From Firmicutes bacterium UBA5473 (GTDB lineage Bacteria; Bacillota; DTU084): a stretch of DNA of 6,739 nt. How positions within the stretch are numbered: position 1 is the first letter of the stretch; every line of letters starts with the position of its first letter. This document shows positions 1-5,717 of the stretch, piece after piece. The position numbers were made by a program, and so were the translations under genes. The notes below the pieces were generated by a model. It saw only the letters and a program-made list of their open reading frames with translations. It ran no database searches and was not told where the DNA came from. The stretch is from contig DIQB01000122.1 of assembly GCA_002427165.1 (NCBI GenBank), positions 1 through 6,739 on the forward strand, written 5' to 3'.

Positions 1-18
1 AGCAAGATGGTAAGCGAG

Positions 19-60
19 AAAAAAAAAAAAACCCCCCTGCCGATAAAACAAAGTTTATCG
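19..60 (-). terminator. Probable intrinsic terminator of the tRNA-Leu gene
   Basis: Read on the minus strand downstream of the tRNA, a 7-bp hairpin (CGATAAA/TTTATCG, arms 54-60 and 41-47, 6-nt loop) is followed by GCAGGGGGG and then a run of 13 T (plus-strand A run 19-31). The T run is strong, but the stem is AT-rich and nine bases separate it from the T run, so this is not a textbook terminator. Its position just beyond the tRNA 3' end supports the role. Confidence 0.5.
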
Positions 61-77
61 ATAGATGGTAAGTGTCA

Positions 78-165
78 TGGTGCCGAAGGGGGGATTTGAA
101 CCCCCACGTGGGTTTGCCACGCTTGATTTTGAGTCAAGTGCGTCTGCCGGTTCCGCCACTTCGGC
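78..165 (-). tRNA. tRNA-Leu, anticodon CAA
   Basis: The minus strand folds into a full class II tRNA of 88 nt including an encoded CCA. The acceptor stem is GCCGAAG/CTTCGGC with discriminator A at 81 and CCA at 80-78. The anticodon stem CTTGA/TCAAG holds the seven-base loop CTCAAAA, which puts anticodon CAA at 131-129 and reads the leucine codon UUG. The long variable arm typical of leucine tRNAs follows. The T arm is GGGGG-TTCAAAT-CCCCC. No intron or mismatch is visible. The gene has its own promoter at 193-221 and appears to be transcribed alone in this window. Confidence 0.97.
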
Positions 166-192
166 ACAGAGAGAATGTTTGTTGCATATCCT

Positions 193-221
193 ATTATAAC
201 TGAGGTAGCAGCTGTTGTAAA
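193..221 (-). promoter_or_regulatory. Sigma-A type promoter for tRNA-Leu
   Basis: On the minus strand there is TTTACA (221-216), a 17-bp spacer and a perfect TATAAT (198-193). Transcription would start near 186, about 20 nt before the mature tRNA 5' end at 165. The near-consensus match and correct distance suit a highly expressed tRNA. Confidence 0.85.
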
Positions 222-277
222 GGGGTAGGAAACTTTTTTCTAATATTGGGGTAAACTTGGAACAGGTATGCAATTGC

Positions 278-306
278 TTGACAAGAAAGCCAATCTATTA
301 TAGAAT
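278..306 (+). promoter_or_regulatory. Sigma-A type promoter for the NiCo riboswitch/ATPase transcript
   Basis: A perfect TTGACA (278-283), a 17-bp spacer and TAGAAT (301-306) give a strong housekeeping promoter. The predicted start is near 312-314, only a few bases before the first conserved riboswitch block at 316. It diverges from the tRNA promoter, whose -35 box ends 57 bp to the left. Confidence 0.85.
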
Positions 307-310
307 CTTG

Positions 311-379
311 ATAAGAGCAGGCGGTCAGCGTCCGCTGATGCAGCTGGGCCACTATGGCAGCAGGTAAGACCTGTGGGAC
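311..379 (+). promoter_or_regulatory. NiCo riboswitch aptamer (czcD motif)
   Basis: The leader carries the conserved blocks of the NiCo class in the right order: AGCAGGC (316-322), GCAGC (340-344), GGGC (346-349), GGCAGCAGG (356-364) and CTGTGGGAC (371-379). They surround a four-way junction. P2 is TCAGC/GCTGA (325-329/334-338). P3 is GCC/GGC (348-350/356-358). P4 is a short CAGGT/ACCTG (361-365/369-373). P1 is nearly absent, AAG/CTT at most. Members of this class bind Co2+ and Ni2+ cooperatively through junction guanines; Fe2+ has also been proposed as a physiological ligand. P4 and the GTGGGA segment lie inside the 5' arm of the overlapping terminator, so metal binding should prevent termination. 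The assignment rests on recalled motif similarity and has not been scored with a covariance model. Confidence 0.87.
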
Positions 380-403
380 TTTACGGTTCCACAGGTCTTT
401 TTT
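368..403 (+). terminator. Riboswitch-controlled intrinsic terminator
   Basis: GACCTGTGG (368-376) pairs perfectly with CCACAGGTC (389-397). The stem can extend inward through G377-T388, A378-T387 and C379-G386. Six T follow at 398-403. The 5' arm is also the 3' part of the NiCo aptamer (P4 and the junction), so the two folds exclude each other. This predicts an ON switch: ligand-bound aptamer gives read-through into the ATPase gene 50 nt downstream. Confidence 0.92.
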
Positions 404-453
404 ATCCCTGTCCACCCTCGTGGAACACAATTGCAATAGGAGGAATAAAGAGG

Positions 454-2913
454 ATGGAAAAATACCATGGCCTGACACAACAAGAGGCCGCAGCCCGATT
501 GATTCAGCTAGGACCCAATGAACTAGAAGGTGAGAGGGAAGATAGCATCTGGAAGCAGATTCTAGCCGCGGCTAGTGAACCCATGCTACTTCTGTTGGCA
601 GGCACTGCAACCTTGTATTTCTTTTTGGGTCAAATCAGCGATGCTTTGGTGATGCTGGTTTTTGTCTTCTTTGTCTCGGGGATCTCAATTTTTCAGGAAT
701 GGAAGACCCAACGCACAATTAGTGCCCTAAGGGATCTTAGTTCACCCCAGGTAAGGGTGATTCGGGGTGGCGAGTTGTCCCAAATTCCCACCAGGGAACT
801 GGTGGAGGGGGACATTTTTCTTCTACAGGAGGGAGAACGCGTTGCTGCCGATGGCAAGCTTCTGGAAGCCTCAGACCTTTTAATTGATGAGTCCATTCTC
901 ACGGGAGAAGCTATGCCTGTAGCCAAGGATCCAGACGCAGGGGAGAGTGCGGATTATTGGCAAAGCAATTGCTGTTATGCAGGCACACAGGTGATGGGGG
1001 GAAGTGCAGTTGCCCAGGCAACTAGCACCGGCTCCAGAACGGAGTATGGAAAAATCGGCGAGGCTCTAGACGAAGCTAAGCTTCGTCCCACGCCCCTTGA
1101 GATCAAAACTAGACAGCTAGTTAGGAATATGGCAGCTGTAGGTTTGGTCCTTTGCCTCAGCGTGATCGGGATCATGTATGCCACAAGTGGTGAGTGGCTA
1201 GGGAGCCTGCTGGGGGGCATCACCTTGGCTATGGCTATGATCCCAGAGGAATTTCCTGTGGTGCTCACGGTCTTCTTAGCCCTTGGCGCCTGGCGCCTGG
1301 CTCGCAAAGAGGCTCTAGCCAGGAGAATTCCAGCTGTGGAAACTCTAGGTGCAGTAACGGTCCTTTGTGTTGATAAAACCGGTACCATCACGAAAAACCA
1401 GATGGAAGTCCGCCAGAGCCTACCTCAAGGCGAGGAGAGGGAGCTTCTGCTTTGCTCTATTTTGGCTAGCGAACTGAACCCCTATGACCCTATGGAGCAG
1501 GCGTTCTTTAAAAATGCAACTGAAAAGGGGCTGGCTCCTGATTCTATTCATCAGGAGTATCAGCTGGTTCACGAATATCCCTTCGATCGGGAGAGCAAGA
1601 TGATGGGCCATATTTGGCAGAGGGGAACTGACTTTACTTTGGCTGTTAAGGGTTCTCCTGAGACAGTGCTGCCCCGCTGCTCCAATGCGCCTCAGCTACA
1701 GGAAGCTGTGGAAGACCTGGCTCGGCGTGGCTGGCGTGTGCTGGCCTTTGCCCAAAGCAAGGTAGAGGAGCCATTCAAGGCGTTGGAGGACTATAGCTTG
1801 GAATTTGTGGGCCTTCTGGCCCTGGCGGATCCTCCCAGAGAGGATGTGGCCGAGGCCATCGCTACCTGCCAGAAGGCAGGAATCAGGGTGAAGATGATCA
1901 CAGGTGACTATGGCCCCACTGCTGAGGCCATTGCCCATGAAGTTGGGATTTTGGATCACCATCAGGTCCTCCACGGCGATGAGATCGATCTCCTCGCTGA
2001 TGAGGAGCTTCAAAAAAGAGTGGAGGATGCCAATGTTTTTGCCAGGGTGAGGCCTGAGCATAAACTGCGGATTGTCCGGGCCCTGCGGGCCCGTGGCCAG
2101 GTAGTGGGAATGACAGGGGATGGCGTTAATGATGCCCCCGCTTTGAAAGAAGCGGATATCGGTATCGCCATGGGACAGCGAGGGAGCAGCGTGGCTAGAG
2201 AGGCTGCAGACCTGGTGTTGCTCAATGACGATTTTTCAACTATCGCCCGCTCAGTTGCAGATGGACGGCGGATCTTCGATAATATCAGGAAGGCCATGAG
2301 CTATATTTTGGTGATTCATCTTCCTATTGCCCTTTTAGCATTGCTAGCACCACTGTTCAGACTGCCGCTATTGCTCCTTCCCATTCACGTGGTCCTCTTG
2401 GAGCTGGTGATCGATCCCACCTGCTCTATTGTTTTCGAAGCCCAGGGTGCTGAGCCAGATCTAATGCGGAGGCCACCTAGGGGGAAAGATGAGCCTATTA
2501 TTAAGCAGGAGATGCTCTGGGAGATCGTATTTTCAGGTCTGGGATTGCTTTTAGTCACATTTTTGCCCTATAAGGAGCTATTGGTTCATGGGTTTGGGGT
2601 TGAGATTGCTAGAAGCTTTGCCTTAGCCACCATGCTCATAGGAAATATTTTCCTTGTGGCCAGTATGGAATCTAATTTACAACCATTCTACAGGCAAGAG
2701 CCGAATCCAGCACGTTTTTGGGTCAATTCCTTCACGATAGTGTCCCTACTGCTCCTTCTTTATTTGCCCTTTGCCCAGAGGCTTTTTCAGACAGGGCCTC
2801 TGTCCTTGCAGCAGCTAGTTGCCGCTAGCCTTTTAGGTGGGGTAGCAGTCCTGTGGCGGGAGCTTGTCAAGTGGAGACGGAGCCGGAAACTTGCGGCAGA
2901 AAATAATCAATAA
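454..2913 (+). CDS. P2-like cation-translocating P-type ATPase, probable Ni/Co (or Fe) exporter
   Basis: Membrane pump of 819 residues that couples ATP hydrolysis to cation transport. An N-terminal cation-ATPase domain (about 4-35) precedes ten predicted helices: M1 43-59, M2 62-82, M3 228-244, M4 251-280, M5 614-634, M6 638-661 and M7-M10 from 689 to 801. The actuator TGE is at 150-152, the phosphorylated aspartate is D307 in DKTGT, nucleotide-domain KGSPE is 399-403, TGD is 483-485 and the hinge TGDGVNDAP is 554-562. M4 has PEEFP (264-268) and M6 has E650, D654, P655 and C657. It lacks the CPx motif and N-terminal metal-binding domain of P1B heavy-metal pumps, so fold alone would suggest a Ca2+-like P2 pump. 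The NiCo riboswitch in its leader instead points to Ni2+, Co2+ or Fe2+ export; this is inference. ATG 454 is chosen because AGGAGG (438-443) lies 10 nt upstream; the in-frame GTG at 373 lies inside the terminator. Confidence 0.9.
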   Translation: MEKYHGLTQQEAAARLIQLGPNELEGEREDSIWKQILAAASEPMLLLLAGTATLYFFLGQISDALVMLVFVFFVSGISIFQEWKTQRTISALRDLSSPQVRVIRGGELSQIPTRELVEGDIFLLQEGERVAADGKLLEASDLLIDESILTGEAMPVAKDPDAGESADYWQSNCCYAGTQVMGGSAVAQATSTGSRTEYGKIGEALDEAKLRPTPLEIKTRQLVRNMAAVGLVLCLSVIGIMYATSGEWLGSLLGGITLAMAMIPEEFPVVLTVFLALGAWRLARKEALARRIPAVETLGAVTVLCVDKTGTITKNQMEVRQSLPQGEERELLLCSILASELNPYDPMEQAFFKNATEKGLAPDSIHQEYQLVHEYPFDRESKMMGHIWQRGTDFTLAVKGSPETVLPRCSNAPQLQEAVEDLARRGWRVLAFAQSKVEEPFKALEDYSLEFVGLLALADPPREDVAEAIATCQKAGIRVKMITGDYGPTAEAIAHEVGILDHHQVLHGDEIDLLADEELQKRVEDANVFARVRPEHKLRIVRALRARGQVVGMTGDGVNDAPALKEADIGIAMGQRGSSVAREAADLVLLNDDFSTIARSVADGRRIFDNIRKAMSYILVIHLPIALLALLAPLFRLPLLLLPIHVVLLELVIDPTCSIVFEAQGAEPDLMRRPPRGKDEPIIKQEMLWEIVFSGLGLLLVTFLPYKELLVHGFGVEIARSFALATMLIGNIFLVASMESNLQPFYRQEPNPARFWVNSFTIVSLLLLLYLPFAQRLFQTGPLSLQQLVAASLLGGVAVLWRELVKWRRSRKLAAENNQ

Positions 2914-2963
2914 AGCAGGAATTTCCATTCTAAAGAGCGAATATAAAGCAAGAGAACTAATCC

Positions 2964-3043
2964 ACAAGTAAAAGGCAAACCATTCGCAAGGGTGGGACGC
3001 AAAGCCACGGGACTTTCAAAGTTAGCCGGGCTGCCAGGATTTA
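2964..3043 (+). promoter_or_regulatory. Cyclic-di-GMP-I (GEMM-I) riboswitch aptamer
   Basis: The region has the class I hallmarks: GGCAAACC (2974-2981), a P2 hairpin CATTC/GGGTG capped by a GCAA tetraloop (2981-2994), then GGGACGCAAAGCC (2994-3006). A P3 arm closes on AGCCGGGCTGCC (3024-3035). By alignment to the Vibrio Vc2 aptamer, G2975 and A3002 correspond to ligand-contacting G20 and A47, and the C92 equivalent lies in GCC 3033-3035. The closing stem is GGC/GCC plus a possible TAAA/TTTA (2969-2972/3040-3043). Such riboswitches sense the second messenger that represses motility, and this one sits directly before flagellar rod and ring genes. The assignment is by recognised consensus, not by model scoring. 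Confidence 0.93.
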
Positions 3044-3057
3044 GCTCCAGCTTTCTT

Positions 3058-3104
3058 GACCCAGGCTGGGTTAATCTTGGCTTGGGTCTTTTTTTATTTT
3101 TTTT
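3058..3104 (+). terminator. Intrinsic terminator of the cyclic-di-GMP riboswitch
   Basis: GACCCAGGC (3058-3066) pairs with GCTTGGGTC (3080-3088), nine pairs with one G-T, followed by T7-A-T8 (3089-3104). The flgF ribosome site begins right after the T run. An alternative pairing of 3033-3041 with 3073-3081 would trap the 5' arm in a loop and block this stem. No other terminator is visible after the ATPase gene, so this one may also end read-through from upstream. Confidence 0.92.
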
Positions 3105-3119
3105 AAGGAGGTGAACAAA

Positions 3120-3887
3120 ATGCTGCGTGGACTTTATACCTCTGCCTCAGGAATGCTAGCAGAATCTTATCGGACAGATCAGCTAGCAAATGACCTGGCC
3201 AATGTGAACACTAATGGCTACAAGCGAGATCAGGCAGTTTTTCGCACTTTCCCCCAACTACTACTTTCCAGAATTGAAGAGCAGCCAACCCTGTCGCTCC
3301 CCCACGGTGACATCCCCGTGCCAATGAATAGACCCCAGCTAATTGGACAGTTAGGTACCGGCGTGCAACTTGAGGGGATCTTCACCAATACCCAGCCAGG
3401 CCCTCTAGCCCAGACTGGCAATGCTTTGGATTTTGCTATATCGGGCGATGGCTATTTTGTGATCCAGACGCCACAGGGGCAAAGGCTCACCCGAGATGGT
3501 GCTTTTCAAATAAATGAGGAAGGCTCTTTGGTTACATACGACGGCTATTCTGTGTTGGGCACAGCTGGCCCCATTCAGATCCCAGGGCAGGTGGTTATCC
3601 AAGAGGATGGCACTGTTCTCAGCGATAACCAGGTGGTGGACAGGCTCTTAATTGTTGGTGCCACAGATCTCACCAAACAAGGAAATAATTTATTCACAGG
3701 TACGATTGCGCCTCCAGGGGAGTATCGAGTTTGTCAGGGTTTTATTGAAAAGAGCAATGTTAATTCCATCCGCTCTATGGTGGAGTTGATTGAAGCCACC
3801 CGCGCCTACGAGGCCAACCAGAAAGCGATTTGGGCCCAAGATGAAACTTTGGGTAAGGCCATCGCTGAGGTGGGAAGGGTAGTTTAG
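3120..3887 (+). CDS. flgF: Flagellar basal-body rod protein FlgF
   Basis: Distal rod subunit of the flagellar axial structure, exported through the flagellar type III apparatus and so without a cleaved signal peptide. The 255 residues match FlgF length (about 250 in enterobacteria). The N-terminal rod signature is visible (LYTSASGM, then NDLANVNTNGYKR). The central FlgE/F/G-type domain starts near GDGYF (109-113), and the C-terminal coiled-coil segment (about 207-245) carries SNVNSIRSMVELIEATRAYE. It is told apart from FlgG by its position before a clearly canonical FlgG and by its more divergent ends. ATG 3120 gives the family start MLRGLYT with AAGGAGGTG (3105-3113) 6 nt upstream; the in-frame GTG at 3111 is part of that ribosome site. 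It is first in the operon, under the cyclic-di-GMP riboswitch. Confidence 0.88.
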   Translation: MLRGLYTSASGMLAESYRTDQLANDLANVNTNGYKRDQAVFRTFPQLLLSRIEEQPTLSLPHGDIPVPMNRPQLIGQLGTGVQLEGIFTNTQPGPLAQTGNALDFAISGDGYFVIQTPQGQRLTRDGAFQINEEGSLVTYDGYSVLGTAGPIQIPGQVVIQEDGTVLSDNQVVDRLLIVGATDLTKQGNNLFTGTIAPPGEYRVCQGFIEKSNVNSIRSMVELIEATRAYEANQKAIWAQDETLGKAIAEVGRVV

Positions 3888-3937
3888 GGCCGGACCGCTT
3901 GTCGGGGGCCCAGCTTAGGCTGTGACTTAGCCTAAGC
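3887..3937 (+). other. Two tandem hairpins in the flgF-flgG gap
   Basis: The 73-bp gap holds a GC-rich hairpin (GGGCC 3887-3891 with GGCCC 3907-3911) and then a perfect 9-bp stem GCTTAGGCT/AGCCTAAGC (3913-3921/3929-3937) with a 7-nt loop. No T run follows on either strand, so they are not intrinsic terminators. They end 8 nt before the flgG ribosome site (GGGAGG, 3945-3950). RNA processing, protection of mRNA ends or translational tuning are possible roles; none is shown. Confidence 0.6.
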
Positions 3938-3960
3938 AGAAAGAGGGAGGATGAGCGATT

Positions 3961-4749
3961 ATGATGCGTTCGCTGTGGACTGCGGGCTCTGGTATGATGG
4001 CCCAGCAGTTGAATATTGATATTATTTCCAATAACCTTTCCAATGTAAATACTACAGGCTTTAAGAAGAGCAGAGTGGACTTTCAGGATCTTCTTTATCA
4101 AACAGTGCGGGCAGCAGGTACCCCTATTATCCAGGGCGCCCAGATTCCAACTGGGATTCAGCTAGGACACGGCGTGCGGCCAGTTGCCACTCAGAAGATC
4201 TATACACCAGGAGATTTTAAACAGACAGATGCCCCTTTCGATATGCTCATCGAGGGCGACGGCTTTTTTCAGGTGCTATTGCCAGATGGCAATATTGCCT
4301 ATACTCGGGATGGCGCTTTCAAAAAAGATGGCCAGGGCAAAATCGTCACCTCAGATGGCTTTTCTTTGGAACCTGAGCTGATCATCCCAGATGATGCCAC
4401 AAAGATCTCTATTGGCACCGATGGTACAGTCTCCATTATCAGATCTGGGGGCGAGGAGCCAGAAATGGTGGGTCAGGTGGAACTGGCCCAATTTATCAAC
4501 CCCGCTGGCCTCAGCAGCGTGGGTAGGAACCTGCTGCGGGTTACAGCAGCCTCAGGCCCACCAATTGAAGGGACACCAGGCCTCGATGGTTTTGGTACCA
4601 TCGCCCAGGGCTATCTGGAGATGTCCAATGTGCAGGTTGTAGAGGAAATGGTGAATATGATCGTGGCCCAGCGTGCCTACGAGGTTACCTCCAAGGCAAT
4701 CCAGGCTAGCGATGAGATGCTGCAGACAGCAAATAATATTAGGCGGTAA
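3961..4749 (+). CDS. flgG: Flagellar basal-body distal rod protein FlgG
   Basis: Major distal rod subunit that forms the shaft running through the P and L rings. Its 262 residues match the usual 260. The start MMRSLWTAGSGMM and NNLSNVNTTGFKKSRVDFQDLLYQ are classic FlgG. GDGFF (99-103) marks the middle domain. The C-terminal segment from GYLEMSNV (217) through QRAYEVTSKAIQASDEML forms the inner coiled coil of the rod. GGGAGGATGA (3945-3954) precedes ATG 3961. A second ATG at 3964 is possible, but the double-Met start is common in FlgG proteins. It is separated from flgF by 73 bp with two hairpins, and its stop is 4 nt before the flgA start. Confidence 0.95.
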   Translation: MMRSLWTAGSGMMAQQLNIDIISNNLSNVNTTGFKKSRVDFQDLLYQTVRAAGTPIIQGAQIPTGIQLGHGVRPVATQKIYTPGDFKQTDAPFDMLIEGDGFFQVLLPDGNIAYTRDGAFKKDGQGKIVTSDGFSLEPELIIPDDATKISIGTDGTVSIIRSGGEEPEMVGQVELAQFINPAGLSSVGRNLLRVTAASGPPIEGTPGLDGFGTIAQGYLEMSNVQVVEEMVNMIVAQRAYEVTSKAIQASDEMLQTANNIRR

Positions 4750-4753
4750 GAGT

Positions 4754-5710
4754 ATGCCTAAAAAGTTCTTCCTCGGGATCTTATTTCTCCTTTTGAGCCT
4801 AGGTGCCTCCTGCCAGGTTGTAGTGCGCTTGGCGCCAGAGGCAGAGGTAGTGGGCCCCCAGATTCTACTGGGGGAGTTAGGGGAGATCCAGGGGGAAGAG
4901 GAGTTAGTCCGCTCCCTGAGCCAGACTCCTGTGGGAGTGGCACCAGGACCTGGGGAGAGTAGGACCATTAGTTTGAATGCAGATCTTGCGCCTCGTCTCC
5001 GCAGGGCAGGCTACAGGCCCCAAGACTTTACCTGGGAAGGGCCTAGTACAGTGCGGGTTGTGGGCAAAGTGGATTCCGAAAAGATCGCGCAGCTCAAAGC
5101 AGAGCTTGAGTCTGGGCTGTTAGCATATTTAAACACCCATCCCCGAGGTCAACTCTTCAGCTGGCAAGTGGAGATCCTCCCGGGGACCATTCCTATTTGG
5201 GCCCAGGAAGAGGGCAGACTGATCTTGCGCAAAGATGAGCTGCCAGTAGGCAAGGTCCCGCTAGTTGTAGAGGTATTACCCTCCAGGAGAACATTCTCTT
5301 GTCAGGCCTCAATCAGCGCCTGGGGTAGGGTGCTGGTGACAGAACGGGAGCTAGCTTCCGGCAGCATCTTGACAGAGGAGATGGTGCGCAAAAGCCAGGA
5401 GCTAGATCTGAGCTCATACCTTCAAGAGGGGAAGCTGCCATTGCTAAAGCTGGAGGAAAACCTTGAGATTACTCGCTTCCTAGCCCCAGATACTATCCTC
5501 ACCTGGGAGGATGTTGATTATCCACTTTTGGTGAGAAGGGGTGATGCTGTCACTATTTTTGTGGAGCAGGGGCCGGTCCAGATCGAGGCACCAGGCCGGG
5601 CTCTCGCTGACGGCAGACTGGGTGCGCGAATTAAAGTTATGAACACCTCCTCGGAGCGGGTTGTGGAAGGAATTGTTGTGGACAGAGGATTTATAAGGGT
5701 CGGGAGGTGA
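4754..5710 (+). CDS. flgA: Flagellar P-ring assembly protein FlgA
   Basis: Periplasmic chaperone needed to assemble FlgI into the P ring. The 318 residues begin with a basic, hydrophobic signal peptide (about 1-20, ending GASC). A long N-terminal region and a C-terminal SAF/ChapFlgA domain (about 190-318) follow. That domain holds the typical ending: VRRGDAVTIFVEQGPVQI from 260, then GRALADGRLG, IKVMNTSSERVVEGIV and a final VDRGFIRVGR. It is longer than enterobacterial FlgA (219 residues); the extra length lies ahead of the SAF part. ATG 4754 is chosen because it starts the signal peptide 4 nt after the flgG stop. The ribosome site is weak (AGGCGG, 4741-4746), so translational coupling to flgG is likely. 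In-frame starts further upstream lie inside flgG. C20 is not in a proper lipobox. Confidence 0.88.
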   Translation: MPKKFFLGILFLLLSLGASCQVVVRLAPEAEVVGPQILLGELGEIQGEEELVRSLSQTPVGVAPGPGESRTISLNADLAPRLRRAGYRPQDFTWEGPSTVRVVGKVDSEKIAQLKAELESGLLAYLNTHPRGQLFSWQVEILPGTIPIWAQEEGRLILRKDELPVGKVPLVVEVLPSRRTFSCQASISAWGRVLVTERELASGSILTEEMVRKSQELDLSSYLQEGKLPLLKLEENLEITRFLAPDTILTWEDVDYPLLVRRGDAVTIFVEQGPVQIEAPGRALADGRLGARIKVMNTSSERVVEGIVVDRGFIRVGR

Positions 5711-5717
5711 CTCTCCA

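Noticed and set aside
5..72. Direct repeat AGATGGTAAG at 5-14 and 63-72
   Set aside because: Only 10 bp, flanking the tRNA terminator, with no third copy noticed. It is too short to claim an attachment site or repeat family, although tRNA 3' regions are common integration targets.
373..453. Upstream in-frame GTG that would lengthen the ATPase by 27 residues
   Set aside because: It lies inside the riboswitch terminator stem, has no ribosome site of its own, and the added residues match no family feature. ATG 454 has AGGAGG at proper distance and starts the conserved N domain.
975..1391. Long minus-strand open frames opposite the ATPase, and similar ones opposite the flagellar genes (for example 4552-4968 and 5810-6259)
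   Set aside because: They lie wholly opposite conserved genes, lack recognisable domains or ribosome sites, and read as antisense shadows.
2942..2947. TATAAA as a -10 box for the flagellar operon
   Set aside because: At 16-18 bp upstream only AATTTC, GAATTT or GGAATT occur, far from TTGACA, and no sigma-D style TAAA/GCCGATAT pair was found. A promoter may exist here but cannot be supported.
3111..3119. In-frame GTG start for flgF
   Set aside because: The GTG is part of the AAGGAGGTG ribosome site itself. ATG 3120 gives the usual MLRGLYT start.
4673..4753. Extended flgA start inside the flgG coding region
   Set aside because: It would overlap the conserved flgG end by about 77 bp and put 27 residues ahead of a clear signal peptide.
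4855..4874. Hairpin CCCCCAG/CTGGGGG early in flgA
   Set aside because: It lies within coding sequence, has no T run and fits chance from G-rich codons; no sign of function.
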